From Frigoriflavimonas asaccharolytica (lineage in GTDB: Bacteria; Bacteroidota; Bacteroidia; Flavobacteriales; Weeksellaceae): DNA of 64,000 bases. Numbering within the stretch: position 1 is the stretch's first letter; the number at the start of each line of letters is the position of its first letter. The translations under genes and the position numbers were made by a program. The notes under the pieces are model-generated. The model had not been told where the DNA came from. It worked only from the letters and a program-made list of their open reading frames with translations, and ran no database searches. Below are positions 52,462 to 60,986 of the stretch, one piece after another. The stretch is from positions 186,001 to 250,000 of the forward strand of contig NZ_JABSNO010000001.1 of the NCBI RefSeq assembly GCF_013294015.1. Direction: 5' to 3'.

Positions 52462-52469
52462 TAAATTTG
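52462..52469 (+). promoter_or_regulatory. -7 box (TAAATTTG) for surE
   Basis: An exact TAnnTTTG match ends 19 bases before the start codon; no TTG lies at the expected distance. Confidence 0.5.
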
Positions 52470-52488
52470 TGAAAACAGACAAAATTTT

Positions 52489-53256
52489 ATGCAAAAGCCC
52501 ACAATACTGGTAACCAACGATGATGGAATTACCGCACCAGGAATAAGAAATCTGGTAAAATTCATGAATGAAATAGGAGATGTAACCGTGGTTGCACCCA
52601 ATTCCCCACAATCTGGGAAAGGACATGCAATTACCATCAACCAAACGCTTACTTTTGAAGAAATAAATCTTGAAGGACCACAAAAAGATTATGCACTAAG
52701 CGGAACTCCCGTAGATTGCGTGAAATTTGCGCTGGATAAAATTTTAACAAGCAAACCAGATTTGGTGGTTTCTGGCATTAATCATGGTGCAAATTCTTCC
52801 ATCAACGTCATCTATTCTGGTACCATGAGTGCCGCAGTAGAAGCTGGTGTAGAAGGTTTGCAAGCTATTGGATTTTCGCTTTTAGATTTTGCTTGGGATG
52901 CAGATTTTTCTCATGCAAAAGAATTTATACAGAAAATTGTGAGAAATGTGCTGGAAAATCCTTTGCCAAAAGGTGTCGTTTTAAATGTAAATATTCCAAA
53001 ACTAGCAGCTTCAGAAATAAAAGGCATCAAAGTTTGCCGACAAGCCAATGCAAAATGGGAAGAAAATTTTGACGAAAGAATAAATCCTCACGGCAAAAAA
53101 TATTTTTGGCTTTCTGGCTATTTCAATAATATGGACGAAGGCGAAGATGCCGATGAAACGGCTTTAGCAGAAGGTTATATTTCCGTAGTTCCAGTAAAAT
53201 TTGATTTGACTGCGCATGAATATATTGCAGAATTGGGGCAGATTTTGAACTCCTAG
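52489..53256 (+). CDS. surE: 5'/3'-nucleotidase SurE
   Basis: A 255-residue stationary-phase survival protein that dephosphorylates nucleoside 5' and 3' monophosphates. The metal-binding NDDG is at 10-13, the loop SGTPVDCVKFAL follows, SGINHGANS carries the further metal ligand, and YSGTMSAAVEAG is canonical. The length is normal. It is a lone gene whose stop codon lies one base from that of the converging DUF6056 gene. Confidence 0.96.
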   Translation: MQKPTILVTNDDGITAPGIRNLVKFMNEIGDVTVVAPNSPQSGKGHAITINQTLTFEEINLEGPQKDYALSGTPVDCVKFALDKILTSKPDLVVSGINHGANSSINVIYSGTMSAAVEAGVEGLQAIGFSLLDFAWDADFSHAKEFIQKIVRNVLENPLPKGVVLNVNIPKLAASEIKGIKVCRQANAKWEENFDERINPHGKKYFWLSGYFNNMDEGEDADETALAEGYISVVPVKFDLTAHEYIAELGQILNS

Positions 53257-53257
53257 T

Positions 53258-54571
53258 CTAATTTTCAATAAATACACTTTTTTTCTTGTAGAAAGCTTTT
53301 AATTGAGAATTTACATAATTCCTGTTATTAACAGTTCCCAATTCATCAAAATAGAGAATTTTGGGAACTGTTTTTATGGGTTTTAATCCAACTTCTTTGC
53401 TTTTAGAAGTTCGTAAGGTTTCGTGTCTATCAGCGATTTCATTTTCAAATTTTTGTAAATCTGTAGAAATCAATTCTTCCCCAATTTCATTTAAATTATA
53501 ATTGAGATTGAAATAGATTGATTTATAAGGAAATAGCATAATTGATGGAATAAAAATTAATGCTAAAGAAACCATCCAGAGCTTTTTAATTTTATTAAAA
53601 TATTGAGAAACTAAAACACTCGTTGAAAGTAATGCAAATATTAAAATCGGCTCCAAACTCCTTTCTGAGGCTACCATTATGAAACCTGTGAAGGCTAAAA
53701 CAACCATCAACATCATTTGAAATTTCCATAAATCTTTTACAGAAAATTGCTGCTTTATTTTTAAAATCTCTGCTTGAAAAACTGCGATAAATAATGGAAT
53801 AATTAGACCAACTTTCAGCAAAACATAAACTGCGTTTGCAATGGCAACAGCAATTTTTTTCAGATTGCTCATCCAAAAATCTGTTTCTTCGTCTCCCATT
53901 CTCACAAAATTTCCTGGTGCAAAAAAGGTGAAGCAAAAGAAAATTAATCCAAAAACAAATTGCGAAAAAGTATCTTTATTTAGATTTTTATAAAATTGGA
54001 ATATCAAAAATAATAACAAGAAAAGTGCAACGATTTCATTAGAGCCCATCATCGCAAAAATTAAAAAATATTTTAAAATTTCCAGCAGAAGATTGGTTTT
54101 TTTTATGCCTAAAATATATAAGAAATACAGGCCAAATATATGAGGTAGTTGATAAACTATCGCACCTGTCAACCAAAAATAATGTTCAGACAAACTCGCT
54201 AAAACTACCGTGTAAAAAAGAAAAGCGATGAAAGATTTTTTCACCGCTTGACTATTATTTAAGTTAAAATATCTTTGAAAATTTAGAAAAAAACCAAATA
54301 TCAAATTTCCCCAGAGAAACATTGGAAATGCTTTTGGCAGCCAATTTAATGATAAATTTCCCGCAGGATTAAAAGCATTCAACGAAAAGGCGAAATATCT
54401 GCCTCCCCAATTAAAATATTTCTGAATGCAATGTTGCCAAATACCCAATTCATTTGTAGAAGCCGCAAAGCCGTAATCATCTGTTTGATAGGTATTAAAC
54501 ATCGAAATGTAACACAGGCTACAAATTAAAATTATCGATAGGTATAATAAAAAATTTTCTAAAAATTTCAT
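53258..54571 (-). CDS. DUF6056-like polytopic membrane protein (glycosyltransferase-C type)
   Basis: A protein of about 437 residues with 10-12 hydrophobic helices. The first periplasmic loop reads YQTDDYGFAAST and NWGGRYFAF, resembling the DD/DE motif region of GT-C glycosyltransferases such as GtrV-like or DUF6056 proteins. It may glycosylate lipid-linked or surface sugars, but this is inferred. The start is the ATG at 54571, which overlaps the fabG stop by one base (TAATG); a longer start at 54592 would run inside fabG. It is co-translated with fabG. Confidence 0.82.
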   Translation of the reverse strand: MKFLENFLLYLSIILICSLCYISMFNTYQTDDYGFAASTNELGIWQHCIQKYFNWGGRYFAFSLNAFNPAGNLSLNWLPKAFPMFLWGNLIFGFFLNFQRYFNLNNSQAVKKSFIAFLFYTVVLASLSEHYFWLTGAIVYQLPHIFGLYFLYILGIKKTNLLLEILKYFLIFAMMGSNEIVALFLLLFLIFQFYKNLNKDTFSQFVFGLIFFCFTFFAPGNFVRMGDEETDFWMSNLKKIAVAIANAVYVLLKVGLIIPLFIAVFQAEILKIKQQFSVKDLWKFQMMLMVVLAFTGFIMVASERSLEPILIFALLSTSVLVSQYFNKIKKLWMVSLALIFIPSIMLFPYKSIYFNLNYNLNEIGEELISTDLQKFENEIADRHETLRTSKSKEVGLKPIKTVPKILYFDELGTVNNRNYVNSQLKAFYKKKSVFIEN

Positions 54572-55314
54572 TAAGTTAGCATTCCGCCGCAAACATTTAA
54601 TACTTGCCCAGAAATGTAAGAAGACATATCACTTCCCAAGAAAACACAAGCATTTGCCACATCTTCTGGCTGTCCGCCACGTTTTAATGGAATACCATCT
54701 CTCCAACTTTGTACGGTTTTTTCGTCTAATGCTGCCGTCATTTCAGTTTCTATAAATCCTGGCGCAATTGCATTGCAACGGATATTTCTAGAACCTAACT
54801 CCAAAGCTATAGATTTCGTAAAACCAATAACACCCGCTTTTGAAGCTGCGTAATTGGCTTGTCCTGCATTTCCTTTCACACCAACGATGGATGTCATATT
54901 GATAATAGAACCAGCTTTTGCTTTCATCATTGGTTTCACCACGGCTTTTGTAAGGTTGAACACAGAATCCAGATTCACGTTGATCACTTTGTCCCAATCT
55001 TCTTTAGACATTCTAAGCATCAAATTGTCTTTGGTAATTCCAGCATTATTAATCAGGATATCTATTTTTCCAAATTCTGCCATCACGTCTTCTACCAATT
55101 TTTGAGCAGCATCATAATCAGACGCATCAGATTGATATGCTTTCACTTTGGTGATTGCACTTAAAGCAGTTTCTAACTCTTTAGCTTTCTCTACAGAACC
55201 AGCATACGTGAAGGCAACTTCTGCACCTTGCGCTGCAAAAACCTCTGCAATTCCTTTTCCAATTCCTCTTGTAGCTCCTGTAATCAAGGCTACTTTTCCT
55301 TCTAATAATTTCAT
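54571..55314 (-). CDS. fabG: 3-oxoacyl-ACP reductase FabG
   Basis: An SDR enzyme reducing 3-oxoacyl-ACP with NADPH in fatty-acid elongation. The nucleotide loop is GATRGIGKG (13-21), the NNAG motif is at 89-92, and the catalytic tetrad is S142, Y155 and K159 with N114. The C-terminal YISGQVLNVCGGM is typical of FabG. At 247 residues it is normal. The gene is not beside other fab genes, so this may be the only or a secondary copy. It is coupled by TAATG to the DUF6056 gene. Confidence 0.94.
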   Translation of the reverse strand: MKLLEGKVALITGATRGIGKGIAEVFAAQGAEVAFTYAGSVEKAKELETALSAITKVKAYQSDASDYDAAQKLVEDVMAEFGKIDILINNAGITKDNLMLRMSKEDWDKVINVNLDSVFNLTKAVVKPMMKAKAGSIINMTSIVGVKGNAGQANYAASKAGVIGFTKSIALELGSRNIRCNAIAPGFIETEMTAALDEKTVQSWRDGIPLKRGGQPEDVANACVFLGSDMSSYISGQVLNVCGGMLT

Positions 55315-55428
55315 ATCTTATCCTGTTAAAGTTTTTTATTTTTAAATAATATTTAATTTTTCAAGTTATTTACTTGTGGAAAAATTATATCAGTCCTTTT
55401 TTGATTAATTTAAATTTACAAAATCTTT

Positions 55429-56418
55429 TTAATCTAGCCAAGGTAAAAATTTTGGCTCCTCAATTTTCAAAGTCGGATTTTCAGAATTAATGGTTTCTCC
55501 GTCGATTACTTTTTGATACATTTTGATGTAATTTTCTGCCATTACTTTCGCACTAAAATTTTCTACTGCATATTGATGGGCTTCATTTCTGTCAAAATTT
55601 TCGAAATTTTGTATCGCTTCTGTCAATTTTTTACGAGAATTTGATAAATATCCTAGGTTTTTTGGCACCAATTCAGATATTGCTCCGTAAGGACTTGCAA
55701 AAACCGGACAGCCGAAATACAGACTTTCTATGATGGCCAAACCAAAAGGCTCATTCCACAAAACGGGAAATATAAGACCTTTTGAAGTATTCATAATTCG
55801 CGATTTTTGATCGTTGTCTACCATCCCAAAAAATTTTGCTTTTGGTGTAAAGGTAAAACGAAGTCCCATATTGATGTTGAATCTTTTGCCACCCATCACA
55901 AAGAGCTTTTCTCGTGGCGCATTTTTCACCACATCTATTGCTCCCTGCAAATTTTTCAATCTCCAAGCTCCTTTTCCTAAAAAATGAAAGTGGGTTCTTT
56001 TGCTATCTAAATCTGGTTTTTGATAATTGTCCCAATTTAATCCATTGTAAACAAAACCATCTCCTCCATATCTTTCTGCTTGGTTTTTCGAAACAAAGAT
56101 GGTGTTTTTTAAAAGCAAATGCCCAAATGGAATGTTGCCATGCAAGGTAAAAACGAAAGGTGTTTCCAGCTCATCCATACCTTCAAAACCGGAATGAAAA
56201 TGCAAAACATCTACATCTTTTGGAAGGTCTTTTCTAATATCAACAATACTTTCTATGGCAATTTTTTTCCCAAACGGAATTTTAGAATCTCCATTTACCA
56301 CGAAGGTAATTTCGTGGTTTTGCTTGTGAAGTTCTTCCGCCAAATCCCAAACAACACGTTCCGTACCACCATATTTGGTGACGGGTAAAGTTGCTTTGTG
56401 AATGATGGCTATTTTCAT
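55429..56418 (-). CDS. Glycosyltransferase family 4 protein
   Basis: A GT-B fold glycosyltransferase of 329 residues. The N-terminal acceptor domain contains YGGTERVVWDLAEEL and the C-terminal donor motif is PFGLAIIESLYFGCPVFASPYGAISELV, with the EX7E pattern. It lacks membrane segments, so it works at the cytosolic face. Sugar donor and acceptor cannot be named. It precedes no other polysaccharide genes and is divided from rsmI by 52 bases. Confidence 0.9.
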   Translation of the reverse strand: MKIAIIHKATLPVTKYGGTERVVWDLAEELHKQNHEITFVVNGDSKIPFGKKIAIESIVDIRKDLPKDVDVLHFHSGFEGMDELETPFVFTLHGNIPFGHLLLKNTIFVSKNQAERYGGDGFVYNGLNWDNYQKPDLDSKRTHFHFLGKGAWRLKNLQGAIDVVKNAPREKLFVMGGKRFNINMGLRFTFTPKAKFFGMVDNDQKSRIMNTSKGLIFPVLWNEPFGLAIIESLYFGCPVFASPYGAISELVPKNLGYLSNSRKKLTEAIQNFENFDRNEAHQYAVENFSAKVMAENYIKMYQKVIDGETINSENPTLKIEEPKFLPWLD

Positions 56419-56470
56419 CGGTAGATTTTTATTTTTTAAAGGACAAGGTTTTATTTTGTTAATGGCGCCT

Positions 56471-57145
56471 TTATATTAAATTATTAATCACCAATACAAT
56501 CTCCCCTTTCAAGGTTTTACTTTTAGAAAAATCTATCAATTCTTGAATGGTTCCGCGCTTTGTTTCTTCAAATTTTTTAGAAATTTCTCGGCTTAAACTT
56601 ACTTTTGTTTCCTCACCAAAAAATTCTTTTATCTGCTCCAATGTCGTATTTATTTTGTGTGGGCTTTCGTATAAAACGATGGTTTTTTTCTCTGCAGCTA
56701 GTTGTATTAATTTTGTTTGCCTGCCTTTTTTGGGGGGCAAAAATCCTGCAAAAATAAATTCGTTATTTGGCAATCCAGAAACTACCAATGCTGGTACAAA
56801 AGCAACTGCACCTGGCAAACATTGCATTTCTAAATTTTCTTCTGCTATTGCTCTCGCCATCAAAAAACCAGGATCCGAAATTCCAGGTGTCCCTGCATCG
56901 GTAATTAAGGCGATGTTTTGCCCGTTTTTAAGATCCTCAATTACACGTTGCGTCATCTGATGCTCGTTGTGTAAGTGATAGGATTTCAAAGGTTTAGCTA
57001 TTTCATAATATTTTAAAAGAACGCCAGAAGTTCTGGTGTCTTCGCACAAAATATAGTCTGCTTCTTTCAAAATTCTAATGGCTCGGAAAGTCATGTCTTC
57101 CAGATTTCCGATGGGTGTTGGTACGAAGTAAAGTATTCCGCTCAT
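56471..57145 (-). CDS. rsmI: 16S rRNA (cytidine(1402)-2'-O)-methyltransferase RsmI
   Basis: RsmI adds the 2'-O-methyl group to C1402 in the 16S rRNA, with RsmH methylating the base; both tune decoding at the P site. The tetrapyrrole-methylase fold is shown by VPTPIGNLEDMTFRA (8-22), EDTRTSGVLL, DAGTPGISDPG and FAGFLPPKKGRQ. At 224 residues it lacks the extra C-terminal HTH-like domain found in longer relatives. The repeat field of the IS200-type gene lies directly upstream. Confidence 0.95.
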   Translation of the reverse strand: MSGILYFVPTPIGNLEDMTFRAIRILKEADYILCEDTRTSGVLLKYYEIAKPLKSYHLHNEHQMTQRVIEDLKNGQNIALITDAGTPGISDPGFLMARAIAEENLEMQCLPGAVAFVPALVVSGLPNNEFIFAGFLPPKKGRQTKLIQLAAEKKTIVLYESPHKINTTLEQIKEFFGEETKVSLSREISKKFEETKRGTIQELIDFSKSKTLKGEIVLVINNLI

Positions 57146-57156
57146 TTGTTTTTATC

Positions 57157-57233
57157 TATGGAATAAATTCCAAAGTTAGTTTATCTATCGTCGCTTTGCG
57201 ACCTACTGTTGAATTGCAAAGCTACGACCTAAA
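57157..57233 (+). repeat. Transposase-linked repeat, copy A
   Basis: It starts TATGGAATAAATTCCAAAG and includes GTCGCTTTGCGAC and GCAAAGCTACGAC, which can pair. Copy B repeats this order 92 bases downstream. The core dodecamer GGAATAAATTCC is itself a palindrome. Confidence 0.75.
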
Positions 57234-57248
57234 TTTTTGACTAAAAAT

Positions 57249-57351
57249 TATGGAATAAATTCCAAAGTTGGTTTATCGCTCATCGCTTTGCGAACAACTG
57301 CCAAGTTGCAGAGCAACGACCGATATAATTGCCTAAAATTTTAATTTTAGG
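57249..57351 (+). repeat. Transposase-linked repeat, copy B with second hairpin
   Basis: Copy B is about 80 percent like copy A over 75 bases and continues through GACCGATAT into CCTAAAATT-TT-AATTTTAGG (57332-57351), a perfect hairpin. The end of the transposase gene lies 13 bases further. Confidence 0.75.
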
Positions 57352-57363
57352 ACTTAAAAAAAA

Positions 57364-57825
57364 TCACATTAAATCTTCAAACCAATAGTCTTCATCATAT
57401 TCGACTTCAAATTTCTGTAAAAGATTTTTATATTCAGCTTTAAAATTTTGTTTTCTATGATGCTCTTCTTGATTCTCAATATATTTATACACATTGTTAA
57501 TAGCAGATTGGCTATAACTAAAACCTCCAAATCCTCTTTGCCATTCAAATCTATCTTCTAAAAACCCGTTTTCATTGATCCATTTTGAGGATTTTGCCTT
57601 TACACTTTTCATTACATCTGAAAGTGAACAGGTAGTTTTTAAAGAAAAAAAACAATGAACATGATCCTCCACTCCACCAACAATAATTGTTTTACAACCT
57701 GTTTCATTGATTAAATTTCCCAAAACAGCATGCAAATCTTTTTTAAAGTGATCCTTAATTAATGCTCTGCGATATTTCACAGCGAAAACAGCTTGAACAT
57801 AAATTTTAACATAAGTGTTCGGCAT
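57364..57825 (-). mobile_element. IS200/IS605-type (REP-associated) Y1 transposase, TnpA-like
   Basis: A 153-residue Y1 HUH transposase. The metal motif is HVH in GGVEDHVHCFFSL (about residues 46-58), and the nucleophile tyrosine is in the following alpha-helical part, either in FSYSQSAINNVYKYIENQ or just nearby. The family ending YIENQEEHHRK is typical of the IS200 and RAYT group. The frame is complete, so the gene may be active. It is flanked on both sides by hairpin repeats (57157-57351 and 57871-57975). No tnpB is adjacent. REP-associated transposases move such repeats in other bacteria. Confidence 0.9.
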
Positions 57826-57870
57826 TTTTGTTTATTTAAAATTTCTGTTTTTATCGCAACACTATCATTT

Positions 57871-57975
57871 CATCGGAATAAATTCCGTTTCTGGATATCG
57901 GTCGTCGCTATGCGACTCTTTCGATAAGTCGCATAGCGACGACCGATATTCCAACCAAAGATTTCAATCTTTGGT
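57871..57975. repeat. Transposase-linked repeat, copy C with 23-base perfect hairpin
   Basis: After the dodecamer GGAATAAATTCC (57875-57886), arms 57895-57917 and 57927-57949 are exact reverse complements around a nine-base loop. A second perfect hairpin, ACCAAAGATT-TC-AATCTTTGGT, spans 57954-57975. The order of elements equals copy B. Confidence 0.85.
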
Positions 57976-57984
57976 ATTCATGCA

Positions 57985-59361
57985 TCACAATTGCTCAAAT
58001 AAATCCGCCCCAAACTCTTCCAAACTCGGATCTCTTGCTCCCATTAATAATAAAACCGTTCCTTCTTTCAAATTTGGTCTTATGGTTTCTAAAAAATCTT
58101 CTCGATTTTCTACAAAATGAGCGTTTTTTCTATTTTTTTGTAAATCTTGAATCAAATCATTGGCAGAAATGTCCTTTTTTGCTGTTCCACCAGCATAGAA
58201 AATTTCGCTCATCCAAATTTCGTCATTTTCGCGAAGCGCATTGCCAATTTCTTCCACAAAATCTGCTCGCAAAAATCTGGTTGGTTTGTAACCATGCGGT
58301 TGAAACCAAGCAATTACTTTCTCTGCCAAAGGTTGACAAGCTTTAATGGAAGCAGCACATTTTGCAGGATTGTGCGCATAATCATCTATTACCCAAACTC
58401 CATTTTTCTCTCCTAAAATTTGATGTCTTCTATATATTCCTTCATAATGTTTCAGGCTTTCTGCGCAGGTTTTTGCACTTACGCCAATTTGCAAAGCAAC
58501 AGCAATAGCTGCGGCAGCGTTTTCTACAGAATGTTGTCCGAGAGCATTCATTTCAAACAATTGATCTTGCAATTCAAATTTTAATTGAAAACCATTTTGC
58601 GAGAAATTTTTGGCAGAAAATCCAGCATTTCCATCTTCAAAACCGAAGTCGTTTTTACTATTTTCGGATAAAGATTTCGCCAATGTATTCGATTGGTTTA
58701 CAACAAACAAGCTATTGGTATTGTTTTTAAATATGGTGAATAAATCTATCAATTCATCAATTTCCTGATGATCTTTGTCTATATTGAGTAGCACGCCAAT
58801 TTCCGGATGATATTGCACCACAGAACCATCGCTTTCGTCTGCTTCTATGATGAGCCAATCTCCATTTCCAACGGCGGCATTTCCTATTTTTCCTTGTTTA
58901 ATGATGCTCGTTAAACCTGCGCCAGAAATAATACTGGGCTCTAATTTTGCATCCAACAAAATTTGGTACAACATGGCAGAAGTTGTAGATTTTCCAGAAG
59001 TTCCCGCAATGGCAATGGTTTTTTTACTTTTAGCAATCATTGCTAGCAATTCACTTCTTCTCAAGATTGGAATCCGTAGTTCTTTAGCTTTTACAATTTC
59101 TAAAACCGTGTCTTCAATTGCGGTAGAAGCTACTATTACATCGGTTTTTTCAGAAATTCCTTCTCCATTTTGCAAAAAACATTGGATACCTTCTGCTTCT
59201 AATTGTGTTCTAATTTTATTCTCTTCATTTGGGTTGAAATATCTGTCGCTACCAGAAACCTCTTTACCAATTCCTTGCAGATATTGCGCAATAGCGCTCA
59301 TTCCAACACCTGCAACACCTATGAAAAATACGTTCTTAAAATCTGAAATATCTTTTATCAT
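57985..59361 (-). CDS. MurC-like Mur ligase paralogue
   Basis: A 458-residue Mur ligase with the same three domains as MurC: N-terminal FFIGVAGVGMSAIAQYL, central ATP domain, and C-terminal domain with DDYAHNPAK. The ATP loop is GTSGKST (120-126), where MurC has GTHGKTT, and the acceptor segment reads IEADESDGSVVQYHP. A true MurC is encoded at 17.4 kb, so this paralogue probably ligates another substrate. It could be a recycling ligase (Mpl-like) or an enzyme of another pathway. Sequence alone does not decide. Confidence 0.85.
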   Translation of the reverse strand: MIKDISDFKNVFFIGVAGVGMSAIAQYLQGIGKEVSGSDRYFNPNEENKIRTQLEAEGIQCFLQNGEGISEKTDVIVASTAIEDTVLEIVKAKELRIPILRRSELLAMIAKSKKTIAIAGTSGKSTTSAMLYQILLDAKLEPSIISGAGLTSIIKQGKIGNAAVGNGDWLIIEADESDGSVVQYHPEIGVLLNIDKDHQEIDELIDLFTIFKNNTNSLFVVNQSNTLAKSLSENSKNDFGFEDGNAGFSAKNFSQNGFQLKFELQDQLFEMNALGQHSVENAAAAIAVALQIGVSAKTCAESLKHYEGIYRRHQILGEKNGVWVIDDYAHNPAKCAASIKACQPLAEKVIAWFQPHGYKPTRFLRADFVEEIGNALRENDEIWMSEIFYAGGTAKKDISANDLIQDLQKNRKNAHFVENREDFLETIRPNLKEGTVLLLMGARDPSLEEFGADLFEQL

Positions 59362-59370
59362 TCTACTATT

Positions 59371-60324
59371 TTACTGAAATTTACTTTCTACAAGACTCCA
59401 TAATCTTTGTGCAAATTCATCTTCTTTTTCCCAATTTTTGTCGTAATATAATTCGCTTAAATATTCTTTTGCGTCTTCTAAATTTGTAAACACATTTAAT
59501 TTTGTAACCGCCTCGTTTAGATCGTTTTGGCTACCAGAAAATAATTTTTTAGTGAAAGCGATTCTGTCATTTAAATCTAATTTAAAAATTGGTTTCTCTT
59601 TTTGAACTTCCATTTGCTCTAATGAAACATTACTTTCTATAGGAATTTCTGTATTACTAACATTTTCTATGGTGGAAAATTTCTCAAAAAAATCGTCTTC
59701 AAAAAGTGTTTCCATTTTTTTTACGCCTTTTATGTTTGATAGTCTTAGTTTTTTTTCTTCCTGATGTTTTATTTCTAAAATTTCCACTTCTTCTGAAGAA
59801 ATTATAGGTTGTATTTCCGGAGAAGAAATTATGTCTTCCATCGAAATTTCTACAGTTTCTTGAGAATTCATTTCCTCTTCTGTTATATTTTCATCAACTA
59901 TCAAGATTTTATCTTCCGCTTCAAAATCTGAGTTTGAATTATCATCATTTTGAGAAGTTAAAATATTTTCTACTGGTAATTCTTTATCGAAATCATCAGA
60001 ATTTTCAATTTGTTCTATTTCATCGAAGCTTTCTTCTTCTTCTACCTTTTCAAAAAAATCATTGTTATTAAATTCATCCCATTCATCAATTTGAGATTGA
60101 TTGTCCGAGATTTCTTCATTAATCGTATCGGAAAAACTCTGAGAATTGTCTATCTCCTCTTCAAATTCTTTGTAAATTTTTAGAAAGTTTGTATAATCCT
60201 GAAGCTTTAATCTTTCCTTGTCTAAGGCTAAAAAATCATCAATTGATTGGCAATCAGATAATTTCTGTAAAATTTCTTTTGTTTCTGAAAACACTTTTTG
60301 TAGAATATCCGTAGAATTTTGCAT
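59371..60324 (-). CDS. Acidic low-complexity protein with conserved C-terminal segment
   Basis: The start MQNSTDILQKVFSETKEILQ is preferred, giving 317 residues; a start at 60402 would overlap the tdk gene. Residues about 35-245 are strongly acidic and low in complexity, with many E, D, S, N and I. The last 70 residues (LDLNDRIAFTKKLFSGS and DAKEYLSELYYDKNW) form an ordered helical domain found in Bacteroidota proteins of unknown role. No signal or membrane segment is present. It lies between the Mur ligase paralogue and divergent tdk. Confidence 0.78.
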   Translation of the reverse strand: MQNSTDILQKVFSETKEILQKLSDCQSIDDFLALDKERLKLQDYTNFLKIYKEFEEEIDNSQSFSDTINEEISDNQSQIDEWDEFNNNDFFEKVEEEESFDEIEQIENSDDFDKELPVENILTSQNDDNSNSDFEAEDKILIVDENITEEEMNSQETVEISMEDIISSPEIQPIISSEEVEILEIKHQEEKKLRLSNIKGVKKMETLFEDDFFEKFSTIENVSNTEIPIESNVSLEQMEVQKEKPIFKLDLNDRIAFTKKLFSGSQNDLNEAVTKLNVFTNLEDAKEYLSELYYDKNWEKEDEFAQRLWSLVESKFQ

Positions 60325-60337
60325 AGCAGTTTGTAGA

Positions 60338-60345
60338 TAAATTTG
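60338..60345 (+). promoter_or_regulatory. -7 box (TAAATTTG) for tdk
   Basis: An exact TAnnTTTG match ends 38 bases before the tdk start codon. No correctly spaced TTG is seen. Confidence 0.45.
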
Positions 60346-60383
60346 CTTAATTTTGAGGCTGTAAAATACTGCTAATTTAACAA

Positions 60384-60986
60384 ATGTTTTTAGAAAATAC
60401 AATAAATCACGCGAAACAAAGTGGATGGATGGAAGTCATCTGTGGATCCATGTTTTCTGGTAAAACAGAAGAACTGATTCGAAGACTACGCCGAGCAGAA
60501 ATGGCCGGGCAGAATGTAGAAATTTTTAAACCAAAAATAGATACAAGGTATGACGAAACCGACGTAGTTTCTCATAATTATAATAAAATAAGAAGTACGC
60601 CTGTAGAAAGTTCTACCGAGGTGCTTTTGCTTGGCTCCAATTGCGATGTTGTGGGAATTGACGAAGCTCAGTTTTTTGATGAGCACATTGTAGAAGTAGC
60701 TAATACTTTAGCAAACAACGGAGTAAGAGTGGTAATTGCAGGTTTGGATATGGATTTTTTGGGCAGACCTTTTGGACCGATGCCCAACTTGATGGCAACT
60801 GCAGAATATGTGACGAAAGTGCACGCAATTTGCAGAAAAACAGGAAATCTTGCCAACTACTCTATGCGTATTTCTGATAATAAAGACTTGGTACAACTAG
60901 GTGAAACAGAAAGTTACAATGCGGTGAGTAGAAAAGTATTTGTAGAAGAAAATATCTCAAAAAATAATGTAGGCGATGAAATATAG
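60384..60986 (+). CDS. tdk: Thymidine kinase (type II)
   Basis: Salvages thymidine to dTMP using ATP. The P-loop GSMFSGKTEELIRRL begins near residue 21, the Walker B region is VVGIDEAQFF, the lid loop contains LDMDFLGRPFGPM, and the thymine pocket region is AEYVTKVHAICRKTGNLANYSMR. Of the four zinc cysteines common in type II kinases, only C at the CRKT site is left, as in other Bacteroidota enzymes. The murF-alr gene starts within its last 11 bases, so the two are coupled. The length of 200 is normal. Confidence 0.94.
   Translation: MFLENTINHAKQSGWMEVICGSMFSGKTEELIRRLRRAEMAGQNVEIFKPKIDTRYDETDVVSHNYNKIRSTPVESSTEVLLLGSNCDVVGIDEAQFFDEHIVEVANTLANNGVRVVIAGLDMDFLGRPFGPMPNLMATAEYVTKVHAICRKTGNLANYSMRISDNKDLVQLGETESYNAVSRKVFVEENISKNNVGDEI

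Noticed and set aside
57364-57825. Complete IS200 insertion sequence with tnpB
   Set aside because: No tnpB or accessory gene is near and the element ends cannot be defined from one copy, so only the transposase and repeats are called.
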